Below, one piece after another: positions 41,283 to 53,078 of a stretch of 64,000 nucleotides of DNA (position 1 is its first letter; every line of letters begins with the position of its first letter). Made by a program: the position numbers and the translations under genes. The stretch covers positions 35,730,501 through 35,794,500 of the forward strand of contig OX621246.1 in the NCBI GenBank assembly GCA_951640165.1, in the 5' to 3' direction. Origin of the DNA: Pseudoips prasinana (Eukaryota > Arthropoda > Insecta > Lepidoptera > Nolidae). A model generated the notes under the pieces. The model was not told the origin of the DNA and did no database searches. It saw nothing but the letters and a program-made list of their open reading frames with translations.

Positions 41283-42094
41283 ATAACCTCTAGTATATAC
41301 AGTCGGATTAACACGCCTTGACAACCATTACAATATAAACTTCATGACGAATCCAGTCACAACTGACATTCGTATCACTGAAAATCACTCGCTAGTAGAG
41401 TGGACTAAACTCTTGAGGGCTCAATAGCTATTCCCCTACGTTATCAATGACCGTTATCGATGTGATGGCTTCCAGCCGGAAAGTGTCAATTTCGTTCAAC
41501 GACCTGACAAGTTACAATTGTTAATTGATGCCGTTATCGACATGACACAGGTTTGTAGTATTATACTCTCCGTTGCTATTAAATAAATGTGACAAAGCGC
41601 TTTATTTACTTCCGAAATACGCCATTAGGACAACGGCTGTACAAACATTTACGCAATCTCCAATGTTTGATTGAAAATGTCGTAATTTTAATATTTTTCA
41701 AATAACAGTATGTTAACATGCATTAATGGAATAAATATTCAGAACACGCCGCTGGCGCATCGATTTGTCATCTAGCAACACTGGGTCTTTTATCATATTC
41801 ATATATAAATACGGGAAATTTTTAAAGTATATCAGTATGTATTCGGAATATTATCTGTTTTGTTATGAAAAGAAAGACAGAATTTATTATTAAATTTTAT
41901 CTTTTTTTTCATTTTTCAATAATAAAACGATTGGCTTTTGTAAAGAACCATATTAAAATTCGACGTACCGCGGAACTGCATACTAGGACCTGTTCACTTC
42001 ATATCAACACTTACGCCCAGCCTAAACACACAATTATACAACACTACAAATTAAACTACAGCTATATAAACACGGAAGTACTGTCTGCAAGACC
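41283..42094. other. No recognised feature
   Basis: A 103-codon frame begins at 41865 but has no recognisable domain. Confidence 0.45.
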
Positions 42095-42175
42095 CTGTCG
42101 CGACGTATCGATCGCAGACGACGCCAGGTGGAGCCACTATAGTATAACTAAACGCCACTTCGCAGTGCTCGCATA
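42095..42175 (+). repeat. Member 1 of a diverged local duplication
   Basis: CGACGTATCGATCGCAGACG and CCAGGTGGAGCCACTATAGT resemble 42803-42860 in the same order and orientation. Confidence 0.5.
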
Positions 42176-42794
42176 ATTCCGAACTATTGCAGGGTTGGCA
42201 AAACTAATTCATACAATTTTATATGAATGTATCGCCATGCCTAGTAGAAGGCTTGTGTAGGTATTCAATTGAGAGGCAAACATTAAATAGTCCGGGCACA
42301 CCTGGAACAGTTGGTCTCTTCCAGTCGTGCCCTGGATATTTTATAGAAAGAAATACAAACTTAATATTTTTTACTCGTAAACATATGAAGAGTTGCTGAG
42401 TACTATTTATATCGCTACGTCTGAATTTTCTTTTTTTAAACATACCTATATATATTTATATTAAGAAGGAGAATACTTACCATAGAAAAAATAACTGTCC
42501 ATGTCAGTTTCCAAATAAATTTATGTTGCAGGATATCGTAGCATAATATGACGCTTGAGACCCATAAATGGCTGTTCATAAAAATTGCGACAGCCGATTG
42601 GAATTTTAGTATAAATCTAAACAATTTTCATATCGCTTACCATGTAAACTGAAATTTTACAGTAGTAGGGTGTTGATGGCGACACTCAGTTCATTTTACG
42701 TGCAAGTTATGTTCAAGTTATATAGGTGCACTTCCTACTTAGTTGAAGTATTAAAGAACTGTCTGGACTGTAAACATAGACACGGCTTCCTCCT
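42176..42794. other. No recognised feature
   Basis: Spacer between the two duplicated segments. Confidence 0.45.
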
Positions 42795-42910
42795 TCCTAG
42801 TCGAGACGTATCGACCGGGGCCGTCCCCAGGTGGAGGTGTAGACTAGGCACTAGTTATAGTGATGCCACTACACTGCGCTCGGATAACAGCATACTTAAC
42901 AACACTGGGT
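42795..42910 (+). repeat. Member 2 of a diverged local duplication
   Basis: GAGACGTATCGACCGGGGCC and CCAGGTGGAGGTGTAGAC, then CACTACACTGCGCTCGGATA, pair with the segment at 42095. Confidence 0.5.
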
Positions 42911-42961
42911 CTGCTTAAACATAACTTGAATTCATTTTTGTCTGTTACAGTACAACCTCTA

Positions 42962-43110
42962 TAGTTTTTTGAGATGCTCTCAACAATCCGTGAGTGATTG
43001 GCAAGGTTAAGCAACTCGCGGTGGGTCCATAAATGGGTGACCGCCAAAGTGGATTAATTTCTGAGCGTCTCCGTGCTTAGATTAAGCTGTCGGTAGACTA
43101 GTGCCATGTT
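42962..43110 (+). mobile_element. 5S-SINE, 3'-truncated
   Basis: CCGTGAGTGATTGGCAAGG, TTAAGCAACTCGCGG (box A with a small deletion after it), AATGGGTGACCGCCAAAGTG (box C) and GCGTCTCCGTGCTTAG. It stops early in the 3' domain. Confidence 0.75.
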
Positions 43111-43299
43111 TTACTACTTAAGCGTTCATGTATCCATAAATACACAGCTTAGATATAGAAATATAATAAATAGGTAGGTAATTCCTGCGACTAATAAGTC
43201 TACAGTTGTCTTGCCTAACTCTTCCCATCTTATATGTGTAAATATGTTCATTAAAAAAAAACATTATTTTCACAGACTTCAGAGCAATCCGTGTAGGTA

Positions 43300-43420
43300 C
43301 ACACGGCTACATATCAAGCTATACATTTGCAGTATAAGCTGATCTCGCGTTGTATAGGATTTCCATGTAATGACAGGTCAGCTTATATTGGAAATGTATA
43401 GCTTGATTTGTAGCCGTGTG
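43300..43420 (-). mobile_element. MITE-2 copy 2, flanked by TA
   Basis: A 121-bp element: CACACGGCTACATATCAAGC at the left and the complement at the right, with TA on both sides (43298-43299, 43421-43422). The centre is inverted relative to the copy at 15715. Confidence 0.85.
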
Positions 43421-44149
43421 TACACGACAAAAATACGCGCCGAATTGAGAACCTTCCTCTTTTTTAAACCCGGTTAATTTGTTATTATAACCTATTATTT
43501 TATAGTAACGTTCAGTAGCAATGTATGTCAGCGTAAAATAAGTGGTGAGCATGTAAATTACAGTTAATTACACATACGGTAACTAGCTACGACATAAATT
43601 AAATATAATTAACATTATAATTAGGTTTATTCTCGATTCTTCCTTTTATACACATACACTAGTATTAAAAAAAAATATAATGTTAATAAACATATTTTAT
43701 ACGTATATAATACAAGATAATGCTCGGCGCTTTAGACTAATAGATCCTACCACCAAGCGTACTTGGTTTCGTTGACTTTTAAGCGTGTGATAACGTAGTA
43801 TAGTAGTGTATTCTGTCATACCGGAAAACAATATTATGCATTAGGTTGGAGACAAACTTAGACGTCTCTGTCTACCTTCACATTTTCGCATTGCGCGTGA
43901 TGAATTTTATCTATTGCGGCGCCGCGGCTTGGCATGAGGCTAAATTCTACAAAAACATGTTATTGAGCGTCGGATGAAGCTTAACAGATATTAGATCTGC
44001 CAAAAAATACAGTAGATACATAAAATATTTTGCCAAGAAGCAAAATGGACAAAGTTATCTTTTGCCGGCCTTTCAGTTTTTTTTAAGTAGAAAATAAATT
44101 GCTTAAACATAATTATCAGAAAAAAAAAATAAACACTGTGTTGTTCAGA
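43421..44149. other. No recognised feature
   Basis: No credible ORF. Confidence 0.5.
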
Positions 44150-44250
44150 AGTTAAACCACTTTTCCGTCTACATACTGATCACGAGGCTGATTGCTCACC
44201 TTATCGATCATTTTCGGATAGTTGAGGGCAACTGGCTATGTATGTACACC
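44150..44250 (-). mobile_element. 5S-SINE head, diverged
   Basis: GTTAAACCACTTTTCCGTCT, then ACGAGGCTGATTGCTCACC and TTATCGATCATTTTCGG follow the antisense order of the family head with many changes. Confidence 0.45.
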
Positions 44251-45054
44251 TCCTTGAACAGTGAAAACTAATACCGGAAACCGTATGACACTTTTAAAAA
44301 ACATCTACAAATGAAATTAATTATTTTCAAATGTATTGCAATGAGAAAAGTATTGTCCTAGCTGAAAATAAAGTGATTATTATTATAATCTTTAAGCCGA
44401 AATGATTATTTTGTATGTAAGTCGATTTCAACAACATGGCACTTATTTGAGACGGCCACGTCAATTCCAATTACTTTATATTCCATTGCTGTTTACGATT
44501 GGCTGTTTGTTATAGAGTGATCTAGATTTGACGCAATGTACTGTGAAACAAATCTAGGTGTTACGTAATAAACTTAGTATATTTTAGGTGAACTTGTTCA
44601 GTTTTGGATGAAATTTTTTTTTATATATATAAAGACGACGCCCGCACTAGGGAATCTAACCCTGTATCACGGGGTACTTTACAAACATATAATAGACGGA
44701 CTCAAATTACATCCAGACTCAGTACAACTGTATTATCCTGGTACTACCTCCGTATTACCTGGGGTTGCAACGGATTATTAACTCTGTCGCTAGTACATTA
44801 AGATCGTACGTAAATTTTACTCGGTAGTGAGAATCTTACCTTGCCGTAACACAGTTTCGACTAACACGGGAGGTAAAGAAATTTTACGGAATACCGACAT
44901 TAGTACTGTACTTAGTTGTTAAAACATTAGTTTATAAACTTTAAATAATAACTGTGCTTGTGTGATAATACGTTAGTATTAGTTTAGTTTCTTTGTGACA
45001 TTGACTTATATGTATAACTAGACACGCTCTTTCGAATAAAAACTCTGTCCCAGT
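44251..45054. other. No recognised feature
   Basis: No credible ORF or repeat. Confidence 0.5.
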
Positions 45055-45170
45055 CCGGCTGTGCGCGAGTTGTGGGGCGCGGGCGCGGCGGCCAAAATTG
45101 CTCACTGCGACACACAGTGCGAATTTGCTCACTGAGTTGCAGCGCGGGCGCTCAATATGGGATTGCGCGT
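45055..45170. promoter_or_regulatory. CpG-rich patch, possible promoter or enhancer
   Basis: A dense CpG island-like patch (GGGGCGCGGGCGCGGCGGCC and GCAGCGCGGGCGCTC) in otherwise AT-rich DNA. It also holds two GAATTTGCTCACTG-type motifs. No TATA box or exon is evident. Confidence 0.25.
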
Positions 45171-46905
45171 CTAGTAGAATACATATAGGTCAATGGTTTG
45201 TGATAGTTAACAACGAACTCATCTTGCATTCCGTTCTATATAATTAGATAGTTATAATGTGGTAAAGTAGTATATTATGTAATGTGTACAGATATTACGC
45301 TAGATTTACCGTGTGGTGACTATGTTAAATGATTAATTAAATAAATAAATAAAAAAAACTATTTATGGGTAACACAAATAGTTGTCCGGCGCGGGGCTCA
45401 AACAAATATGGATATAAAATTAGTTCCTATTTGTTCTAATGAGTATTTTGAAATGTTAATATCACAAAATAACTGATTATGCACATTCGTTGAAAGAACT
45501 GACAATCATTTTATGTCCTATAAAACATCTAAATGCGCTGGATTCTGAACCTTAAAGATAAAGATAACAAAAATAAATAGCCTATTTATTAAAATACATA
45601 ATTCAAAGCATTAAATTAGTATTATGAAATCATGAAAAAAGACTGAATATTATACAAAGTATATTTTATTTACTCACGGCCATAATTTCATATTCTTTTC
45701 ATAAGATAATATTTACGAACAAGCTTTCATATTTTATTACGCATTGCAACACCAAATGACGTCATTATGTCGCGATAAACCGCAAAATATGGCTACAGCC
45801 ATCAATTAATCAGTCCTGTTTTAATAAAGCCAGTGTGGCAACCCTACTTACAGCTGGATTAAATGAAATGGCGGACAAAAAATGAGATGTAACTTTTTTG
45901 CAATTTTGGGTTTTTCCTGTTTTGTGGGTACAGAATAAAATAATTAGTTTCATCTCTTCCCTTGAGTTCGTTTATTACTTTGGCTAAAGCGAGATTCTAC
46001 CTAACTTCGACAAAAATACTGGACAGAATTTGTGAATTTGTTAAGTAATCATCCTTTAAAGTAAAGTCACGGGCATAAGTCACAGATGGTATTTATTTGT
46101 TTCTGCTGAACAATAGTATTTACTTTTTACTAGTTATACCCAGAATTCCAAACAATGTATTCTGTTGATCCGGTAGCTTCCAAAGGACACGGGGATTTCT
46201 AGGCCTGATTGTACTAAGTTGAGATATGGTTTAAAAAAAGCGGTATATTTTACTATTTCAAACTGTAAAAAATTGACCCAATTTACAATCTGGAAAACGA
46301 GAAATCTCAAAATAAATTTAAGTCACGAATTAAATTGGTTGTTGATTACTATAATCGATTAACGTTAATGAGTTCAAATTATGTAATATAAAAAGTCTTG
46401 CATCAGACACCAGACAACCGATTTAATCATAATAATTATTAAATACATTAACATAATGTCAACAGTAAAAAATTAAATATCAACAAAATAAATAGAAATC
46501 ATAATATCGGTTATGGTTCAAATCGATTTATTAGTTATTGGCAACTATATGTTTAATCTATGCTGACAGTGACTGGTGACAGATTTTGAATCCTAATCTA
46601 TAATTGGTCACTCGGTTCTCGTATCGTTTAGTGTGTGATTTGTAGTATTTTTTATTGTTTATTTATATATCCCTCGACAACTGCATTCTCTCTACGGACT
46701 TCTGATATTGCTTAACGTGAACGACTTTTCCTAACATACTGGACACGGATGACTATTAAATAACAATCGCCCTTAAAATCAGCTATTTAGTATAGGTTGG
46801 TACATAACCTCTCTATTAAGTACTAAATCTTTTATATCTCTGCTCCCAGATTGAAAAAAATCATGTAGTTTTTAGTGATTGGCTGATAATTTATAGACCC
46901 ATTAA
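45171..46905. other. No recognised feature (1.7 kb)
   Basis: AT-rich. One SINE-like scrap (GTTGTCCGGCGCGGGGCTCA at 45381) resembles the T-arm end of the element at 37770. Confidence 0.45.
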
Positions 46906-47166
46906 TTGATACCACTTTTATCTTTTTACATCCGGGCCCAATATTGTATGAAAACGTATCCGTCTCCTTTGATGGGATTTCCCGCCGGGCTGAAAATTAA
47001 ACAGTTTTACGAAAAGTCACGAGTGAATCGGCCTATTTTTCAACAAGACCCCGTACCGCATCTATTCCGCACCTTTCGTTCTAAAACTGTACAATGTACA
47101 TATTTCATCCACTGTTGTAGATGTGTGGATTTTGTAGATGAAAATACAAACTATATAGACATATGA
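46906..47166 (+). other. ORF with weak PIG-Q-like motif
   Basis: An 86-codon frame that opens at a TTG; the first ATG is codon 15. It contains PSPLMGFPAGLKIKQFYEKS, in which LMGxPAGLK recalls the PIG-Q/Gpi1 family (GPI-GlcNAc transferase subunit), and later DPVPHLFRTFRSK, faintly like the LFR-FRGKK region of that family. The rest does not match. It could be an exon fossil, an exon with unclear borders, or chance. I see no good splice acceptor (AG) immediately upstream. Confidence 0.2.
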
Positions 47167-49313
47167 AATTATCCTTAACAAATTGACAAGAACATTCATT
47201 AGATAACCTCTGATTTCCACTTACCGACGATCCTAGCGGTCGCCAACCCGTATGCAGTGGCGGACGGAAAAATGTACCACTGAAAAAAATAATCTGTTTT
47301 CCTCTGCTATTACTAAATTGCTACACACACCCCTATTTCCGTATAGTCAGAGTACATACCCTTTATTGCTCGTATGCCGTGGGGTTTATGCCAGTGTGTT
47401 GGAAATTCACTTTAGGCTTTTGATTGAGTAGGTTTGAATGGATTTTGATTTCAGGCTAAATATTATGTAAATGTGCTAACGAAACTGTGGGGGTTTAAGA
47501 GTTGTTATGCGTCATAAGAAAACTATTAAATAAAATATGTGTTAAAGAATGAAAACATATTTACTCATGACTCGAAAATGTTAATAAGTTAATTCAATTC
47601 ATTTATTAAATTTATAAATCGAGCCACAAAGAGCCAATGGACCGTAATGAAGGGGTCTAGTCTTACATATGTATATTATTACAAAATTTCTTAGAAACAT
47701 GTATCTAATATCCTTTTTCAACTTATTCCGTCAGGTGTTACGTTGAGTTTGTGTCGGAGCCAGAAGGGCACTGCGTATAATGACCATAACCAGTGCTTTC
47801 GCTCCTTTCTTAACAGTGTAACTTACAATTTAGACAATGTTAATAGTTAAAAATAACAGGAAGATGTAGAAAAAAGTTATAAAACTGTATGTCGGCTTCA
47901 GTCATTTATTTCTCCAGTCTATAAGTCATTCCAAGGTAACAACGTAGCCCGTGCCATATGGAAGAATAAACAGACATAAAAGACACTAATGAACACAGTC
48001 GGCAAAACCCATTGTAGAGTGGAAAAGGGTCATCCACAAAAAGTTATCATGTTCCAATTAATGTCCAATTCAAAATATATCAGAATTCCACACCAGACCA
48101 GACATGCATTTGTCAACACTCATGCATAAAATGAGAATGCAATTCCATACCAGCTTCGGACGGGAATAAAACATCATCCCATGCTATTTTAGGGGAAAAT
48201 GTAAAATGCAAAGTTGTAAACCGTTGATTTATGGTGTTTTTCGCTGAATACTTTCAGGACAGCATAAATAACATGCGGAAACGAGGTGGAAGATGTTTTC
48301 GCCTTTCTTTTATATAATATACTGGATGCAACTTTGGAAGTTTGGACGGGTTGAGCTAGAATTGTCTTTATTGCAGTTTATTTACGTTTAACATTAGGAG
48401 TAAAATAGAAATAGTTCTTTTGATGAATTTCGGTGACAGCGGTCAATCTCAATGGAGACTATCTAACAACGCCAGATATATGTTACGCAATTGAATTTTC
48501 TTTTTGAATAATTGAATATTTCCAATTAAATACTCCGACTTTTTATTGTACGCTTGAGTTGGCGGTTTGTTTACAATTGAGGCAGTCCAAAGACTCCTAA
48601 TGAGATGCAAAATGTTGCCATTTGTTGTGGGTTTAGGTGTGAAGTCGCACTCAATTGTTTGTTACGTAACTCGGCTCTACAAGTACACAACAACATTAAC
48701 TGATGACTGAAGTATTATGTAACAATATTTTTACGCAGACGAAAATGAAACAAGCGACTTGAAATGCAGTAATTTACTGCATCGTAAACGGTGTAATTTT
48801 CAAATACTGTTAGGTCACTGTAAATAAGTACGTGTAGGTATAAACACAGTATTGTTTGTCTTAAAGCAATAATGGTTGAGTTTTATGGACATCTTTAAGA
48901 TCTGCATGAGACAGACGCGGTTGATCGTTTTTATGTTCGACCCCGAAAGAGAAAGGGAGGCGTTTAAACACTGTTTGGATATTTGTTTCTGGTATGGCGT
49001 TGTAGATCTGATCTAAGATTGATTTTCTTGCAGTTATTAATATTTTATGTTATATGGCCTACGTTTAACCATATAAAAGTTATAGCTCCTTCTAGATCGA
49101 ATCCGTACCTTTCGATGGTTAAAATATTATTTTTAGGTAAGCTAGGGTGTTATTGTTGCTATAGCGTTCACGCCACTTCATCGTCAAAAATGTTGGTGAA
49201 GTGTCAATGATGACCTTAAATTAATCTCTATGATTAACAAGACATTATGCTTTAATATACGTTACTTTTTTTAAAGGTAAATTCTATTTCACAATTGCTG
49301 TATCGCACAGTAA
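47167..49313. other. No recognised feature (2.1 kb)
   Basis: Only a short SINE-C-like scrap at 48438-48475 (CAGCGGTCAATCTCAATGG). Confidence 0.45.
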
Positions 49314-49344
49314 CTTTCGCATTTATGATGGGTAAATGCGAAAG
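49314..49344. repeat. Perfect 12-bp hairpin, 8-base loop
   Basis: CTTTCGCATTTA at 49314-49325 pairs with TAAATGCGAAAG at 49333-49344. The right arm is the normal Helitron-like start. Confidence 0.85.
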
Positions 49345-49503
49345 ATTATGTTTTTATTACTCTTCCACACCGCAACAGCTGAACAGATTTGGATGAAATT
49401 AGAATGGGTTAGTTTATATCCTTATCAGATGCGGCACAATAAATAATTCTATTGTGGATAGTGAATATAGTATTAAAATGAATAATACCGCGGGGCGCAG
49501 TGT
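49326..49503 (+). mobile_element. Helitron-like element, diverged
   Basis: TAAATGCGAAAGATTATG, then CACACCGCAACAGCTGAAC and a 3' end AATACCGCGGGGCGCAG without an intact CTAG. Confidence 0.45.
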
Positions 49504-49931
49504 GTTACTAATTTGTTAATTTGTGAAGATTAATTATATAGCAACTGTCATGTGTAAATAAACAAGTTGTTTATATTGCCAGTTCTCAGCTTAAAGGTTC
49601 CTAGACCTATTATAAATCTGTAGACTAGTTAATTTGTTAATTTTCCTTTGTACTCGCGCTAAAGCGGGTAAGACCAATTACTGGCTTAAAAGATAAAGTA
49701 TAATTACCATATAATCTTACTAATGACACTATAACAGTGTTAATTTTATCTCGAGTAATTCAGAGATTCTATGACGTTGAACTATTTTGAATCTTTAATT
49801 AATAATCAAATGAACAAAGTTTTATGGTGAATCTTTCTCTGCGAGTTGAGCTGTGTGAGCGTGTATGACTGAGAGCATAGAATATCGCCAGCCCATCTCA
49901 TCCCGTTGGAGGCGTAGAAGTAATCCCGAGG
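49504..49931. other. No recognised feature
   Basis: AT-rich. Confidence 0.45.
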
Positions 49932-50055
49932 GTAAGTCTCTGTGTACTATGACCATCATACTTCGATCGCCGGTCCGTCTGCCAAGCGTGGCAGTTATGG
50001 CATATCCATCTCGTGGAAATCTTTTGGAGGAGGCCTTTGTCCAGCATTGACCACG
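49932..50055 (+). mobile_element. RTE 3' UTR fragment
   Basis: CCATCATACTTCGATCGCCG, TCTGCCAAGCGTGGCAG and GGAGGCCTTTGTCCAGCATT in the same order as 23490-23880, without the trimer tail. Confidence 0.6.
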
Positions 50056-50175
50056 TCGTTCGGCAAACATGAGGTTTTAAGCTGTCTAGCAAAATAAAAC
50101 TACAAACTAACAATACTTTGGGGTTTGAACTTTGACTCGGGACCGCGACCGTTTTAGGTAACTGAAAACTTTACT

Positions 50176-50434
50176 TTAATCACCGTAGCCTAGTTGGTAG
50201 TGCTCCTGCCTACGAAGCTGGTGGTCCTGGGTTCGAATCCCGGTAAGTGCAAATATTTGTGTGATGAGGACGAATATTTGTTTCTGAGTCATGAATGTTT
50301 TCTATGTATATAAGTATTTATTTATCTATATAAGTATGTATATCGTCGACTGGTACCCATAGTACAAGCTTTGCTTAGTTTGAGGCTAGGATGATCTGTG
50401 TGACATTGTCCCTAGATATTATTATTATTATAAT
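50176..50434 (+). mobile_element. SINE-A, full length
   Basis: Head ATCACCGTAGCCTAGTTGG, box B (GGTTCGAATCC), body and (ATT)n tail. Confidence 0.9.
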
Positions 50435-50472
50435 CATAAGTTTGCGGTGAAGCTTTCACCGCAGACTTATGG
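50435..50472. repeat. 17-bp hairpin at the SINE-A tail
   Basis: CATAAGTTTGCGGTGAA and TTCACCGCAGACTTATG pair with one mismatch around a 4-base centre, directly after the SINE tail. Confidence 0.8.
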
Positions 50473-50867
50473 TTAAAGTAAAGCTTTTCTGTAACGAATC
50501 TGTATGACCGATATTCACTCTCCTAGTCCCTTTCCGCTATAGTGGTCACTTGCTCACTTCGTTTCGCGTAAAACACAACAGTATTAGCGATACACCCACC
50601 ATTTGTACCCTCCTCCAGACAGACAATACATCACAAACTCCATTGTTTCCAACAACTGAGCTCAACGACATATCAAATGAGAAGGGTTTGGGACGACATG
50701 ACCTAGGTACAGCAAATAATTCGTGTTATTATTAGATACTTATGTTAAGTTATCAGATTGATGTATTTAAATCCTAGAGAGAGAAAAAAGAGAAATGAAT
50801 TTATTCAGTCATTACAATGTAATTGCATAAATTGTCAATTTGATCATAAGAAATAAGCAAACGACTT
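50473..50867. other. No recognised feature
   Basis: Short frames only. Confidence 0.45.
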
Positions 50868-50920
50868 ACCTGATGGCCAGCGGTTATCACTTACTCGATG
50901 AGCTCTGAGTGCCTTACTTA
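50868..50920 (-). mobile_element. LINE 3' UTR fragment
   Basis: CGACTTACCTGATGGCCAGC and GGTTATCACTTACTCGATGA, the complement of the type seen at 14560-14620. Confidence 0.4.
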
Positions 50921-51289
50921 CACTCTAGACCACAACATTAACTCTATAATGCAGAATAATTAACCAGGCCAGCTGTTCGTAGAGCGGAATAACCGTCATC
51001 AACATCATGTCAGCCGAAGGAAAGTCCTCTCTTTACTGTTGTTACAGAGAGCCATCCTGTAGGACTTGTGCTATGTTCACACATACGTGCGATATAGTTG
51101 ACTATACTCCCGTAACTGAAATCCCAGGAGCCTTACTAATGACCTACATAGAAGTCGACGTTATTTTTTAATAATCGAGACTAGTCCCTCCCTCTTACCC
51201 ACTACTGCAACTCCTGTAAGCCAGGATCAACAGTGGCACACAATGAAATGACACTGAGCGGTGAGGCTCAGGCATGTCCCGGGGAATCG
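50921..51289. other. Possible repeat debris
   Basis: ATCAACATCATGTCAGCCGA at 50999 looks like an RTE 3' end that soon diverges. Confidence 0.35.
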
Positions 51290-51460
51290 CTTTAACTGTC
51301 TTGGATCCCGCGACGAATTTAATCCGAAAGATAAATCCAAATCCTCCTTTTTAGGAGTTAGAAACTAATAGTTCCACTTCCCTCCAGAGCAAAGCGAGAG
51401 ACAGATTGACAGATAAAGAGGTTTTAGCCTCATAAAACCAGAGAATTGCAACTATAGAAT
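51290..51460 (+). repeat. Repeat R1 copy
   Basis: TTGGATCCCGCGACGAATTT and AATAGTTCCACTTCCCTCCA, as at 22441. Confidence 0.55.
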
Positions 51461-51519
51461 CCAGAAGTCGACGTTAGTCAAAAATGCCAATGTTTTGGTT
51501 GAACCCTGACTAATTCTGC

Positions 51520-51620
51520 AGATTGACGTCACGTGCAGCGATGCACGGCGCTCGCAACCGCGCCGGTTTATATTTCAGCACGCATCGGTATACATTCGGG
51601 TATTTTTAACTGCGCTAACT
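51520..51620. promoter_or_regulatory. CRE/E-box patch, possible promoter
   Basis: TGACGTCA (51524-51531) overlaps CACGTG (51530-51535). A GC-rich stretch follows (CACGGCGCTCGCAACCGCGC), then a TTTATATTT about 30 bp later. The palindromic CRE and E-box are bZIP and bHLH sites by sequence. No downstream exon was identified, so function is unproven. Confidence 0.3.
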
Positions 51621-51894
51621 GCCAACGCCCAGCTCCCAAAATTGACTGCTACTTGCGTTTGTACATTTCTACTTGAGGAAAATTATTATATCAACCTTTG
51701 CCACTGGTTTGTTTCACGCGTCCTGTGTCTGTCGCATCTCATTGTTAACCGATGGTACAGCATATAGTATTTTCCCTTTATTATCACGGCGATTAGGGCC
51801 GTTTATGTTACCTGCAGGTATTATTATGGTGTAATTCTCAGTAGCTCGCCAATAGTGGGGTTTTAGGCAGCGTTTCGACTGAGGCGGAGCGGAG

Positions 51895-51999
51895 ACGAGT
51901 TGCGCCGCGTTCACCAATCACATGGCTTGGAATCCACATCAGTGGAGAAGAGATGTGGATTTCAAGCCATGTAATTAGTCAACGCGGCACAGCTCGCTT
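51895..51999. mobile_element. MITE-3 foldback
   Basis: Arms 51895-51941 and 51953-51999 pair with about six mismatches in the inner 37 bp (ACATGGCTTG-AATCCACATC in both) around an 11-base loop. No coding capacity. The outer boundary is unclear. Confidence 0.65.
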
Positions 52000-52136
52000 A
52001 GCAATGGATTTCTGTTCTCTTTGACATGGGGTATACAGGCTCTGCACCTGTCCTAAATGGCCCGAATGGGTAATGATAGTCATTTTATAGACAAATTACC
52101 TACTTGTGTTTGCGTATCTACTTGTGCTTGACAGGC

Positions 52137-52385
52137 CAGTTGACGTGGTATCTATCAACCACTTACCTTTCACGCCGCAGGTCATGGGTTCAATTCCCAC
52201 CTAAGACAGATATTTGTGTGCATGAACATGTATGTTCGTCCTGAGTCTGAGTGAAATATCTATATAAATATGTATTTACAAAAGAAAAGTAGGATATGTA
52301 GTATTTCAGTTATCTGGTTCCCATAGTAGTTAGTTTGGGATCAGAGGGCCGTGTCTGAATAATGACTAATGTCCCAGGATTTTAT
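52137..52385 (+). mobile_element. SINE-B, near full length
   Basis: CTTACCTTTCACGCCGCAGG and box B (GGTTCAATTCCCACC), body, and the TCCCAGGATTTTATTTATA end. Confidence 0.85.
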
Positions 52386-53011
52386 TTATATATTATAACC
52401 AATACGTCCCGCGAAGATAGTTTTTCTCCTAAGACTAGACGCCATTGCCGAAGTTGGGCCAAGAGGACGTTACATTAGTATAAAATCCTTTTATTTCTGA
52501 GTCTCGGTCTCGTCGGCATGGCACAGACTACCTTTCGAATAGATCTGACAAGGTTAGATTCCACAGCATGGTTATTAATACTAAACGCGTTGCTATGAGT
52601 ACCGCGATGCCGGTGCGCTACACTAGTTTTTGTAATTACCATTTTACTCAACTGTTCACGGGCGTGTGGTCCGGCTAACTTAAAACGTGGACGCCATATT
52701 TATTTCCAAATACGTACTATAAATTTCAAGTCATTGGGCATTGGATATTTATTGTTTGATAGCATTCGTAGCCCATTTTAGTAGTTTTTTTAGTAATTCA
52801 AAAATCTCCTAAAGTCGTCCAACTCTATTCCACAACTTATCTGTTGCTTACATTCATGTTCTTGATTTTGGTAGAAAAAGAGTATTGCGTCTTGCACATA
52901 TTCAGCTTATGCAGCTTGGCCTTTAAGACAATAAATATTTGTTTACGCATATTTGTAATTAAACTATTTTTTGCAGGAGTTATTGCCCTCCAAAAATTAT
53001 TAAAAAAGCCT
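52386..53011. other. No recognised feature
   Basis: No credible ORF. Confidence 0.45.
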
Positions 53012-53078
53012 CATCATCATTTGTCCAATGCTGAACAAAGGCCTCCCCAAAGATATCCACAATTGCCGGTCTTGCGCG
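53012..53078 (-). mobile_element. RTE 3' end
   Basis: CATCATCATTTGTCCAATGC, GAACAAAGGCCTCCCCAAAG and CCACAATTGCCGGTCTTGCG. Confidence 0.75.

Noticed and set aside
41865..42176. 103-codon frame as a secreted or small protein
   Set aside because: It has no signal peptide or domain, and the 3' part overlaps the local duplication in a different frame from its partner.
49822..50113. Overlapping minus-strand frames as a gene
   Set aside because: They coincide with an RTE 3' UTR fragment that is non-coding at other loci.
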